A stretch of DNA of 64,000 nucleotides from Curtobacterium luteum (GTDB taxonomy: Bacteria > Actinomycetota > Actinomycetes > Actinomycetales > Microbacteriaceae). Under the pieces are notes generated by a model. That model did not search any database. It saw nothing but the letters and a program-made list of their open reading frames with translations, and was not told where the DNA came from. Positions 11,446 through 20,486 of the stretch are shown piece by piece; positions within the stretch are counted from its first letter, which is position 1; every line of letters starts with the position of its first letter. The DNA lies in the NCBI RefSeq assembly GCF_014646995.1, contig NZ_BMOI01000001.1:211018-275017 (forward strand). Reading direction: 5' to 3'. The position numbers and the translations under genes were made by a program.

Positions 11446-12180
11446 GTGCGCGACGACGACACTCACGACGAGATCGACGACACCGTCATCCGACCACGCC
11501 ACCGCACCGCGTCCGCCGACGATCCCGTGAACGACGACGCTGTGAGCGACGACCTCCTGGGCGACACGGTCATCCGACCCCGGCTGGACCGTGCTGCCGA
11601 CCCACTCGGCGACACCGTGATCCGTCCGCGCCCCGTGGGCCCCGCGGACGACGACACCGTCCTCCGCGGCGCCCTGGCCGGGCCGGAGCCGACGACCGAC
11701 GACACCGTCCGCGGGGCACCCCCGCGACCACCCCTGGGAGCCGCACCGCTCGCGGGACCGGCACCGCGCCTCCCGGCCGAACCGCGCACCGCGCGGGTGC
11801 CCTCCGTCCGCATCGGGGACCACGTCGTGCGGCTCGACCGGCCCGTGATCGTCGGGCGTCGTCCCACGCTCCCGCGCGTCGTGCGCGGGCCGGAACCCCG
11901 GCTCGTGACCGTGCGGTCAGCATCCGGACAGGTCTCGTCGTCGCACGTGCTCGTGCAGGCCTCCGGTGAGGCCGCGGTCGTCGAGGACCTCCGATCGACG
12001 AACGGCACCGTGGTCCGCCCGGTCGCCGGAGCGCCCTTCCGCATGCCGGCGGGTGGGACCGCGGTGGTCCTGACGGGTACGGTTGTCGAGATCGGCGACG
12101 GCAACACCGTCGAGATCCTCTCGCCGCACCTCCGTGCGGCCCCGGGGGATCCCGTCCCCGCCCCGCCGGACTGGCCGTGA
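11446..12180 (+). CDS. FHA-domain protein with N-terminal DTV phosphoacceptor-like repeats
   Basis: This 244-residue cytoplasmic protein has a disordered acidic N-terminus (1-95) that repeats a D-T-V core five times: DDTVIRPR (Thr13), GDTVIRPR (Thr41), GDTVIRPR (Thr57), DDTVLRG (Thr71) and DDTVRG (Thr87). A forkhead-associated domain follows at about 115-225, with the conserved VGRRP, SSSHV and STNGT elements that bind phosphothreonine. The arrangement suggests a substrate of the kinase encoded two genes downstream, able to dock or self-associate once phosphorylated, as GarA does through its ETTS motif (inference). GTG 11446 is chosen because GAGGGAGGG lies 5 nt upstream. Confidence 0.85.
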   Translation: MRDDDTHDEIDDTVIRPRHRTASADDPVNDDAVSDDLLGDTVIRPRLDRAADPLGDTVIRPRPVGPADDDTVLRGALAGPEPTTDDTVRGAPPRPPLGAAPLAGPAPRLPAEPRTARVPSVRIGDHVVRLDRPVIVGRRPTLPRVVRGPEPRLVTVRSASGQVSSSHVLVQASGEAAVVEDLRSTNGTVVRPVAGAPFRMPAGGTAVVLTGTVVEIGDGNTVEILSPHLRAAPGDPVPAPPDWP

Positions 12181-12232
12181 CCGGTTCCCTGACCGTCGTG
12201 CCCCCGAACCCCCAGAGAGCGATCGAAGACAC

Positions 12233-13054
12233 GTGACCGAACTCGGCCGAGCAGCCACTGCGCACGCCATCGACGTCCCCGGTGCCGACGGCGCCGTCCT
12301 CACCCTGTCGTGGGGCGCTGCGACCGACGTGGGTCGGCGTCGTGACCACAACGAGGACAGCTACATCGTCGGGGCCCCCTTCTTCGTGGTCGCGGACGGC
12401 ATGGGCGGGCACCTCGCGGGCGACCGCGCCAGCGACGCCGTCGTCCGTCGGCTGGCACAGGTGTCCGAGCAGCCCTTCACCACCCGGCAGGGGATCCAAC
12501 GCGCGCTCCTCCTCGCGACCGCCGACATCGAGCGCGCCGCGGGCGGGAACGCCATCGGGGCCGGCACGACCGTCACCGGGATCGCCCTCGTGGCGTCGCA
12601 GGGGCAGCCCGCGGCGCTCGTGTTCAACGTCGGGGATTCGCGGACCTACCGCATCGACGCCGGGGTGCTCCGCCGCGTGACGGTCGACCACTCGGTCGTG
12701 CAGGAGATGGTGGACGCGGGGCTCCTCCGTGCCGAGGACGCCGAACGGCACCCGGACAGCAACGTCATCACCCGCGCCGTCGGGTTCGGTGAGCCGCCCG
12801 AGCCGGACTGGTGGACCCTGCCGCTGCGGCAGGGCGACCGCTACATCGTCTGCTCGGACGGGCTGACGAAGGAGCTCGGCGACGTCGGCATCGCCCGCAT
12901 CGCTGCGCGCGTCGAGGGTGCACAGGACCTCGCTGAACGCCTCGTCGGCGACGCGGTGGTCGCGGGGGGACGCGACAACGTGACGGTCGTCGTGCTGCAG
13001 GTCGACGGGGCGCCCGACGACGGCGACGTCGAGGACACCCTGCCCCGCCACTGA
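12233..13054 (+). CDS. PP2C-family Ser/Thr phosphatase
   Basis: This 273-residue soluble metal-dependent phosphatase has the expected motifs: RDHNEDS (residues 37-43), VADGMGGH (53-60, metal-binding Asp55), GAGTTVTGI, VFNVGDSRTYR, LTVDHS-type VTVDHSVVQE, and GGRDNVTVVVL. All metal-binding acids appear to be present. It is the natural partner that removes phosphate added by the adjacent kinase. GTG start. No membrane anchor or PASTA domain, unlike mycobacterial PstP. It sits 52 bp after the FHA gene and 131 bp before the kinase. Confidence 0.92.
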   Translation: MTELGRAATAHAIDVPGADGAVLTLSWGAATDVGRRRDHNEDSYIVGAPFFVVADGMGGHLAGDRASDAVVRRLAQVSEQPFTTRQGIQRALLLATADIERAAGGNAIGAGTTVTGIALVASQGQPAALVFNVGDSRTYRIDAGVLRRVTVDHSVVQEMVDAGLLRAEDAERHPDSNVITRAVGFGEPPEPDWWTLPLRQGDRYIVCSDGLTKELGDVGIARIAARVEGAQDLAERLVGDAVVAGGRDNVTVVVLQVDGAPDDGDVEDTLPRH

Positions 13055-13126
13055 CGGCCCCCGAACTGGGGTCGTCCGGTCCTGGGAGGTGGTCCGGCCC
13101 CCGGGCTGGGCGTCGGTGGCCTTCCG

Positions 13127-13132
13127 TACAAT
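13127..13132 (+). promoter_or_regulatory. Putative -10 box upstream of the kinase gene
   Basis: TACAAT in the phosphatase-kinase gap. Transcription from about 13139 would give a roughly 47-nt leader ending in the strong GGAGGAGGGGAG ribosome-binding site of the kinase gene. Confidence 0.45.
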
Positions 13133-13185
13133 GACATGGCCGTGACGAGCGTGCCGGCCGTGCGTCGGTCGGGGAGGAGGGGAGC

Positions 13186-14598
13186 ATGGCACGACGACTG
13201 CCGTCCGACCCGCCCGTGATCGCGGGCTTCAGTCCCGTGCACGTCCTCGGCTCCGGCGGCTTCGCGGACGTCTTCCTCTACGAGCAGGACATGCCGCGGC
13301 GCAAGGTCGCGGTGAAGGTGCTGCTCGACGAGGTCGTCGACGACCGTGTCCGGCAGATGTTCCAGGCCGAGGCGAACCTCATGGCCCGGCTGAGCACCCA
13401 CCCCTCGATCCTCACCGTCTTCCAGGCGAGCGTCGCGTCCGACGGCCGACCGTACCTGGTGATGGAGCTCTGCTCGTCGTCGCTCAGCGATCGGTACCGG
13501 CGTGAGCCAGTCCCCGTGTCCGAGGTGCTCGCGATCGGTGTCCGCATCGGTGCTGCGCTCGAGACCGCTCATCGTGAAGGCGTCCTGCACCGCGACATCA
13601 AGCCGTCGAACATCCTCCTCACGGCGTACGGCAACCCCGTGCTGTCCGACTTCGGCATCGCGGCGACCGTGGGGGAGTCCGACCCGGACGAGCCGATCGG
13701 CATGTCGATCCCGTGGTCCGCGCCCGAGGTCCTCGGTGACGAGTCCCGCGGCACGGTCCAGTCCGAGGTCTACTCGCTCGCCGCGACCGTCTACTCGCTG
13801 CTCGCCGGACGGAGCCCGTTCGAGGTCCGCGGCGGCAAGAACGGCGCCGGCGACCTGATGAGCCGGATCGAGAAGGGCGGCGTGAAGCCCACCGGCCGCA
13901 CCGACGCGCCGCCGTCGCTCGAACGACTGCTCGCGACCGCGATGTCCCGGAAGCCGCAGCAGCGGCCGGCGACCGTGCTCGAGCTCGTGCGGGGCTTCCA
14001 ACAGGTCGAGGCCGAACTCGGCATCCCGCAGACCTCCGCGGACGTCGCGGTCGAGGCGTGGGCCGTGGCCACCCCGACGCCGGACGGGGACCGCACGATG
14101 ATCCGCGAGCTCCAGCCGCCGACCCGGGTCGGAGGACGTCGCCGCGCGCGCCGAGCGGTGCAGGGCGGCGTCGCGGCGATCGGCGCGCAGAGCGTCGGCA
14201 CGGTGCACCGCACCGGATCGGCGACCCGCGCGCGGCGCAGGAACCGCAGCACGCTGCTCTGGGCCGGTTCGTCGGCGGTGGTCGTCGTCGCCGCCCTGGC
14301 CATCGCGACCGTGGTCGTGGTCGGTCGACTCGGCAGCGGGGCGATCCCGGTCGTGTCGGACGTCCGTGCGAGCACGAGCGCGACGTCCGTGACCTTCCGT
14401 TGGGCTGATCCCGGGCTGGCCGACGGTGACACCTACGTCGTCTCCTCGAACGGCGCGTCCAGTCAGCAGTCGGGCACCACGTTCGTCGTCAGCGGCCAGC
14501 GCGGGGACGAGGAGTGCATCTCCGTCGCGGTGAACCGTGACGGCAAGACCGGGGCAGCGAGCGCGCAGCGGTGCGCGACCATCGGGAGCGGCCGGTGA
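13186..14598 (+). CDS. Transmembrane Ser/Thr protein kinase with FN3-like ectodomain
   Basis: This is a 470-residue receptor-type kinase. The kinase domain is complete: glycine loop LGSGGFADV (21-29), Lys44 in VAVKV, catalytic HRDIKPSN (Asp137), DFG (155-157) and APE (179-181). After a basic juxtamembrane region comes one membrane helix (about 360-380), then an outer domain of about 85 residues (VTFRWADPGLADGDTYVV onward) that looks like a fibronectin type III fold with two cysteines. There are no PASTA repeats. A GTGA overlap couples it to the giant surface protein, suggesting that the kinase senses, or is sensed by, the cell-surface machinery encoded downstream (inference). Confidence 0.93.
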   Translation: MARRLPSDPPVIAGFSPVHVLGSGGFADVFLYEQDMPRRKVAVKVLLDEVVDDRVRQMFQAEANLMARLSTHPSILTVFQASVASDGRPYLVMELCSSSLSDRYRREPVPVSEVLAIGVRIGAALETAHREGVLHRDIKPSNILLTAYGNPVLSDFGIAATVGESDPDEPIGMSIPWSAPEVLGDESRGTVQSEVYSLAATVYSLLAGRSPFEVRGGKNGAGDLMSRIEKGGVKPTGRTDAPPSLERLLATAMSRKPQQRPATVLELVRGFQQVEAELGIPQTSADVAVEAWAVATPTPDGDRTMIRELQPPTRVGGRRRARRAVQGGVAAIGAQSVGTVHRTGSATRARRRNRSTLLWAGSSAVVVVAALAIATVVVVGRLGSGAIPVVSDVRASTSATSVTFRWADPGLADGDTYVVSSNGASSQQSGTTFVVSGQRGDEECISVAVNRDGKTGAASAQRCATIGSGR

Positions 14599-17500
14599 TC
14601 CGGGCCTTCCTCACGAAGCACCGGTCGGCAGCGATCACGACCGCGGCCTCGGTGCTCGTCGGCGCCGTCGTCGCCACCGCGGCCGTGGCCTCGAGCGGCT
14701 ACCACACCCAGCGCGTCGACCTCGGCGACGGCACCGTCTGGGTGCCGTCCTCCCAGTACGGCGCCGTCGGGCGGGCGAACACGGGCGTCCTCGAGCTGAA
14801 CACCGCGGTGGAGACCTCGACGGACCAGCTCGCGGTGCTGCAGCGCGGCTCCACCGTCTACAGCGTCGACCAGACCAAGGGGACCGTCGCGAAGGTCGAC
14901 GTCGCCGATGCGACCGTGGGCGACCCCGTCACCCTGCCCGCCGGGTCGCCGCAGGTGTTCTTCGCCGGGTCGTCGGCGGTCATCGGGAACGCCGACACCG
15001 GCGAGCTCTGGACGACCCCGGCGGCGGACCTCGCCGACTTCGATGCCTCCGCCAAGGCCGATCTGACGCTCGGCGCCGACGCGGTGTTCGACGCGTCCGA
15101 CGACCACGTGGCGGTCTACTCCCCGAAGACGTCGACCGCCTCGCTCGTCGCGCTCGGGGCGACGCCGTCCGTCGCGCAGAAGTGGACCGTGCGGATGGAC
15201 GCCGAGCACGACCTCGAGGTCGCAGCGTTCGGGCAGCACGTCGCCGTGCTCGACCGGACCGACGGCGTCCTCGCGGTCGACGGCGACCGCGTCGAACTCG
15301 GTGACCGGGTGGGTGCACAGCCCGCCCTGCAGCGCTCCACGGCCGACGGCACGAGCGTCGTCGTCGCCGGGACGGCCGGCATCGTCCGGGTCTCGGCGAA
15401 CGGTGCGGTCGACGCGACCCCGTTGACGGTGTCCGGTCGCGCGGCCCGGCCGTACGTCGACGGATCGTGCGTCTACGCGGCCTGGGCCGGTGGACAAGCC
15501 GTCGACACGTGCGACGGTCGCGCGGTGCAGCGGCTGCAGAGTGCTGCCGGTTCCGGCGACCTCCAGATCCTGCACAACGGCAGCACGATCGTCGCCAACG
15601 ACCCCGACAGCGGCAAGTCGTGGGCGATCGACCGCAGCGGTCAGCTCATCGACAACTGGTCCGACCTCATCAAGAAGGACGACGACCAGCAGCAGGAGCA
15701 GGTCTCCGACGACGACCCGCAGGTCGAGAAGGACCAGAAACCGCCGGTCGCGGTGGACGACCGACTGGGTGCGCGTCCGGGACGCACCACGAGCCTCCCG
15801 GTCCTGCTCAACGACTACGACCCCAACGGCGACCCCATCATCGTGAGCGAGGTCGGGAAGATCGACGACGCGATCGGTCGCGTCGCGATCGTCGCGGAGG
15901 GCCAGCGGCTGCAGATCACGCTCTCCGACCGCGCGCGCGGCACCGTCTCGTTCCCCTACACGATCACGGACGGCAACGGTGGCTCCGACACCGCGACCGT
16001 CCGGGTCGCCGTGCGGCAGCCGTCCGAGAACGACGCTCCGCGGCAGGTCCGCGACACCAGCGCGAACGTCGTGCAGAACGGGCACGTCGTGACCAACGTG
16101 CTCGGCGACTGGGTCGACCCGGACGGCGATCCGGTGTACCTGAAGTCCGCGACGGCGTCCGACGGCGACACCGTGTCGACGACGCCCGACGGGCTCCTCG
16201 ACTACCGCAACAAGAGCGGCCGGACCGGCGACCGCTCCGTGCAGCTGGTCGTGAGCGACGGCCAGGCCGACGGTCGCGGCTCCCTGACCGTCGCGGTCGC
16301 GAAGGCCGGCAGCGTCCCGCTCTACGCCGACGCGTTCCCGGTGGCGGGCTACGCCGGCAAGGCGTTCACCGTCGACCCGCTCGACCACGTCCGCGGCGGC
16401 AACGGGACGGTCACCCTGACGAGCGTGTCGTCGTCCAAGGGCCTCACGGTCACGCCGAGCTACGACTCCGGCACGTTCCGTGTCGTCGGCGCCGGAGCCG
16501 GCGACCACCAGCTCGAGTACACCGTGACGGACGGCTCGAAGACGACCAGCGGTGTGGTCCGGGTCACCATCCAGGCGCCGCCGGACGCCTCGACGCCGCC
16601 GATCACCACGCCGAAGACGGTCTTCGTCAACACGTTGTCGACGAAGGACACCGACGTCACGGCGACCGACATCGACCCCGCGGGCGGCGTGCTCCTCGTC
16701 ACCGCGATCGACCAGCCGGACCGGGCGTCCGGCGTGCAGGCGAGCGTGCTCGACCAGCACACGGTCCGGATCACGCTGACGGCGCCGCTCGACGGTCCGG
16801 TCACGTTCGGCTACACGGAGACGAACGGACTCGCGTCGGCGACCGGCTCGATCACCGTCGTCGAGATCCCGAAGCCCGACCGCATCCAGCCGCCGGTGGC
16901 CCAGCCCGACACCGCCACCGTGCGGGTCGGGGACGTCGCGAACATCCCCGTGCTGGACAACGACACCCAGCCCGAGGGCGAACCCCTCACCCTGCAGCCG
17001 GACCTCGTCCAGAACGTCCCGGGCGACGGCGGCCTGCTCTTCGTCTCGGGCGACCACCTCCGGTACCTCGCACCGAAGACCCCCGGCAACTACACCGCGG
17101 TCTACCGCGTCGCCGGGCCCGACGGACAGTACGCCGACGCCACCGTGTCGATCTCGGTCCGCGACAAGGACACGGCGACGAACAACCCGCCCGTCCCGCA
17201 GACCGTCACGGCCAGGGTCGTCGCGGGCAAGTCCGTGCGGATCTCGATCCCGCTCAACGGCATCGACCCCGACGGCGACTCGGTCCAGCTGGTCGGCGTC
17301 GGTTCGAACCCCGACAAGGGGTCCGTCAGCGACGTCTCCGCCGACTCGCTCACCTACGAAGCCGGTGACTACTCGGCCGGGACCGACGAGTTCACCTACA
17401 CCGTGGTGGACGCACTGGGCGCCCGGGCGACGGGGACCGTCCGCGTCGGCATCGCGCCGCGCGCCGAGCAGGCGTCGAACCCCGTCGCCGAGGCCGACCA

Positions 17501-20408
17501 CATGACCATCCGCCCCGGCGGCTCCGTCACCGTGCGCGTGCTCCAGAACGACTCCGACCCGGAGGGCGGCCAGCTCACCGTCACGAAGGCCGAACCCACC
17601 GACACCGCCGTGCGGGCGAAGGTGCTCCGGAAGCAGCAGATCCGGGTGACCCCGCCCGCGGACGCCACGAGCGGTGACTTCGCCGTCCTCTACACGGCGA
17701 CGAACGAGAGCGGCGGGTCGAGCACGGCGTTCCTCACGGTCACGGTCGACAAGGACGCCGAGCCGTTGCGGCCGGAGGTCGACGACACGACACTCGACCT
17801 GCAGGACATCATCCGCCGGCAGAGCGTCACGGTCGACGTCCTCAAGAACGTCTTCTTCGCCGAGGGCACCGCTGCCGACCTCACCGTCGGGGTCGTCGAC
17901 GGGTACGGCGACACGGCTCGGCTGACGGACGACGAGCGCATCGAGGTCCAGCTGACGGACGACTCGCAGGTGATCCCGTTCTCGGTCGCGCGCAAGGACC
18001 GGCCGGACGTGGTCTCGTACGGGTTCATCAACGTGCCGGGGTTCGACGACGCGCTCCCGCAGATCGACCGCACCGCCCCCGCCATCACCGTGAAGAGCGA
18101 GGCGGCGGTCCGCATCCCGCTGTCCGACTACGTCGTCACCGCGAACGGGCAGACCGCGAAGATCACGGACGACGGCACCGTCAAGGCCACCCACGCCAAC
18201 GGCCAGGACCTCGTCGTGGACTCGTCGACGCTGCAGTTCACCTCGGCGAAGCTGTACTACGGGAACGCGTCGATCTCGTTCGAGGTCACGGACGGCTCGA
18301 ACGCCAACGGCGGCAAGGGCCGGACGGCGACGCTCGTCCTGCCGATCAAGGTGCTGCCCCGGTCGAACCAGCCGCCCGCGTTCTCGGGGTCCGCGCTCGA
18401 CATGCAGCCGGGGGAGTCGCACACCGTCGACCTCGCGAAGCTCACCGACTACCCGTACCCGAAGGACCTCCCGGAGCTGCGCTACTCCATCGTCAGCCAG
18501 CCGAGCCAGGGGGTCACCGCGACCGTCGTCGGGCAGCGGCTGACCGTCACGGTCGCCGACACCGCGAAGAAGGACACCACGTCCTCCATCGGCGTGGGGG
18601 TCGCGGACGACGCCAACGCCGGACGGGCGGGCACCATCAGCGTGTCGGTCGTCGCGTCCACTCGTCCGCTCGTCCAGCCCGGCGCCGACACGAGCATCGC
18701 CAAGCGCGGCGAGACGACCTCCATCAACGTGCTCGCCAACGACCAGCCGACCAACCCGTTCCCGGGCGAGCGACTCCGTGTCGTGGCGATCCGCGGGCTC
18801 GGTGGCGGCCTGCCCGCCGGCGTGAGCGTCACGCCGAGCGCCGACAAGTCGCGATTGCAGGTCCAGGTGTCCTCGTCCGCGAAGCCGGTCGACGCGCACC
18901 TGCAGTACCAGGTCGCGGACGCCACCGACGACCCGGACCGGTACGTGTGGGGCGACGTCACGATCTCCGTGCAGGACGTCCCCGACGCTCCGGGCGCTCC
19001 GACCCGCACCGGGTCGTACGACGGCGGTCAGGTGACGCTGACGTGGTCGACGCCGCAGGCGAACAACTCGCCGATCACCGGGTACCGGGTCACCGGGACC
19101 GACGGGGTGTCGAAGGACTGCGGCACGGCCACGGTCTGCCAGCTGACAGGGCTGGACCCGAAGGCCTCGTACCGGTTCTCGGTGACGGCGACCAACGCCG
19201 TCGGCGACAGCGAGCCGTCGGCGCAGTCCGCGCCGATGAGCGCCGACTACGTGCCGGCACCGCCGACCGGGATCACCGTGAAGCCGAACCCGGACACGCC
19301 GAACCAGGTCGACGTGGACTGGAACGCGGTGCCCGCGCCGAACAACGGCAGCGCCGTGGACAACTACGTGGTCACCATCTCCGGACCGGGGTTGACGGTC
19401 ACGAGGAGCACGGGGACCGCGACGAGCACGTCGTTCACGGGGGCGCAGAGCGGCCAGAACTACGTGGTGAAGATCTCCGCGCGGAACCAGGCTGATCGGA
19501 ACGACACCGTGGTGCAGTGGAACTCGGCATCCGGCTCGGGAACGGCGGTCGGGACACCTGCGGTCCCCACGCTGACGGCGGACGGCGAACGGCAGGGCTC
19601 CTCGACCGCGGTGACGCTCAACGCGTCCGAGGGCGACTGGGCAGGCCCGGTCGGGACGATCAAGATCGCCAAGTTCGCGAGGTCGACCCCGATCCCGTCC
19701 GGGTGCTCGACGGACGGAGCCGAGGCTGTCTGGACCGGGGCATCGAGGACGGACACCATCTCCGATCCCTACCGTTACGTCGCGTACGCCGACAACGGTC
19801 TCTTCTGCACCCCGTCGTCCCCGCAGGGGGTCCAGGGCTACCAGACTCCGGATGCGCCCACCGGCTCGGCAGCGTTGCAACAGAACGGCGCCAACTGGGA
19901 TGTCGTCGCCAGCACCTCGAGCTCGGCGCAGTACCTGTACTACTCGGTCAACGGAGCCGCGCCGGTGCGGTTCGGCGGCACCGTGAACCTCCGGGCCGGG
20001 GCGGGGTTCGGGATCGCGACGAGCGTCGTCTTCACCGCGTGTGCCACGGACGGCGATTACTGCGCATCGAGCGCGGCATCGCAGGCGACCGCGTTCACGA
20101 CCCGGGCGAGCGTGCAGTCCGCGGCGGTCGGGAGCACTCCGAACATCGTGGACAACAACAACGGCTTGTTCAAAGCGGACGCGATCTCGTACACGATCCT
20201 GTACTGCAAGGACAACCCGCTCGGCCTCGGGAGCACGTGCGACGCCGACAACCCCGAGACCGACACCGCCTGGAGCACTTCTGACCCGGTGCCCGCCGGC
20301 TACGACGAGATCCGTGTGCAGGAGACCGTGACGGACAGCCAGGGTGCGAAGCACACGGACCCGGGCTACGCCAGCGCTCGGGTGACCGGCAGCGGCAGCG
20401 GCAACTGA
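14595..20408 (+). CDS. Giant surface protein: propeller-like head, about 11 Ig-like repeats, two FN3 domains
   Basis: The protein has 1937 residues. A short basic tail and one hydrophobic segment (about 15-34) act as a signal anchor. Residues 40-350 are beta-rich with recurring short strands, like a beta-propeller. An acidic, Gln-rich linker follows (355-382). Ig-like modules of the type 'VLxNDxDPxGDPL' then occur at about residues 401, 495, 586, 676, 782, 881, 978, 1077, 1171, 1276 and 1375, a period near 97. FN3 domains start near 1465 and 1554. The last 290 residues carry cysteine pairs. No LPXTG, LysM or SLH motif is present, so attachment would rest on the N-terminal helix. GTG start overlaps the kinase stop. 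Function is unknown; adhesion or wall scaffolding is plausible. Confidence 0.9.
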   Translation: MIRAFLTKHRSAAITTAASVLVGAVVATAAVASSGYHTQRVDLGDGTVWVPSSQYGAVGRANTGVLELNTAVETSTDQLAVLQRGSTVYSVDQTKGTVAKVDVADATVGDPVTLPAGSPQVFFAGSSAVIGNADTGELWTTPAADLADFDASAKADLTLGADAVFDASDDHVAVYSPKTSTASLVALGATPSVAQKWTVRMDAEHDLEVAAFGQHVAVLDRTDGVLAVDGDRVELGDRVGAQPALQRSTADGTSVVVAGTAGIVRVSANGAVDATPLTVSGRAARPYVDGSCVYAAWAGGQAVDTCDGRAVQRLQSAAGSGDLQILHNGSTIVANDPDSGKSWAIDRSGQLIDNWSDLIKKDDDQQQEQVSDDDPQVEKDQKPPVAVDDRLGARPGRTTSLPVLLNDYDPNGDPIIVSEVGKIDDAIGRVAIVAEGQRLQITLSDRARGTVSFPYTITDGNGGSDTATVRVAVRQPSENDAPRQVRDTSANVVQNGHVVTNVLGDWVDPDGDPVYLKSATASDGDTVSTTPDGLLDYRNKSGRTGDRSVQLVVSDGQADGRGSLTVAVAKAGSVPLYADAFPVAGYAGKAFTVDPLDHVRGGNGTVTLTSVSSSKGLTVTPSYDSGTFRVVGAGAGDHQLEYTVTDGSKTTSGVVRVTIQAPPDASTPPITTPKTVFVNTLSTKDTDVTATDIDPAGGVLLVTAIDQPDRASGVQASVLDQHTVRITLTAPLDGPVTFGYTETNGLASATGSITVVEIPKPDRIQPPVAQPDTATVRVGDVANIPVLDNDTQPEGEPLTLQPDLVQNVPGDGGLLFVSGDHLRYLAPKTPGNYTAVYRVAGPDGQYADATVSISVRDKDTATNNPPVPQTVTARVVAGKSVRISIPLNGIDPDGDSVQLVGVGSNPDKGSVSDVSADSLTYEAGDYSAGTDEFTYTVVDALGARATGTVRVGIAPRAEQASNPVAEADHMTIRPGGSVTVRVLQNDSDPEGGQLTVTKAEPTDTAVRAKVLRKQQIRVTPPADATSGDFAVLYTATNESGGSSTAFLTVTVDKDAEPLRPEVDDTTLDLQDIIRRQSVTVDVLKNVFFAEGTAADLTVGVVDGYGDTARLTDDERIEVQLTDDSQVIPFSVARKDRPDVVSYGFINVPGFDDALPQIDRTAPAITVKSEAAVRIPLSDYVVTANGQTAKITDDGTVKATHANGQDLVVDSSTLQFTSAKLYYGNASISFEVTDGSNANGGKGRTATLVLPIKVLPRSNQPPAFSGSALDMQPGESHTVDLAKLTDYPYPKDLPELRYSIVSQPSQGVTATVVGQRLTVTVADTAKKDTTSSIGVGVADDANAGRAGTISVSVVASTRPLVQPGADTSIAKRGETTSINVLANDQPTNPFPGERLRVVAIRGLGGGLPAGVSVTPSADKSRLQVQVSSSAKPVDAHLQYQVADATDDPDRYVWGDVTISVQDVPDAPGAPTRTGSYDGGQVTLTWSTPQANNSPITGYRVTGTDGVSKDCGTATVCQLTGLDPKASYRFSVTATNAVGDSEPSAQSAPMSADYVPAPPTGITVKPNPDTPNQVDVDWNAVPAPNNGSAVDNYVVTISGPGLTVTRSTGTATSTSFTGAQSGQNYVVKISARNQADRNDTVVQWNSASGSGTAVGTPAVPTLTADGERQGSSTAVTLNASEGDWAGPVGTIKIAKFARSTPIPSGCSTDGAEAVWTGASRTDTISDPYRYVAYADNGLFCTPSSPQGVQGYQTPDAPTGSAALQQNGANWDVVASTSSSAQYLYYSVNGAAPVRFGGTVNLRAGAGFGIATSVVFTACATDGDYCASSAASQATAFTTRASVQSAAVGSTPNIVDNNNGLFKADAISYTILYCKDNPLGLGSTCDADNPETDTAWSTSDPVPAGYDEIRVQETVTDSQGAKHTDPGYASARVTGSGSGN

Positions 20409-20428
20409 GCCACGTGCCGACCACGCTC

Positions 20429-20434
20429 TACGCT
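20429..20434 (+). promoter_or_regulatory. Possible internal promoter before moxR
   Basis: TACGCT in the 78-bp gap between the giant protein gene and moxR, upstream of a GAAGGAACGA ribosome-binding site. It could let the MoxR-DUF58-transglutaminase block be expressed separately. No -35 element is apparent. Confidence 0.35.
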
Positions 20435-20486
20435 TCCGAGTAGCGCGCCCACGACCAACGACTCACCACCGAAGGAACGACCCCGC

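Noticed and set aside
14463-20354. A 1963-codon open frame on the minus strand antisense to the giant surface protein
   Set aside because: It mirrors the third-position GC bias of the sense gene; the translation is Arg/Val/Asp-rich without any domain. Same explanation for the long antisense frames over atpA-atpG, atpD, infB, alaS and proS.
14595-20408. Giant protein as a sortase-anchored adhesin or an S-layer protein
   Set aside because: The C-terminus ends ...RVTGSGSGN with no LPXTG, hydrophobic helix or SLH domain; the only hydrophobic stretch is N-terminal.
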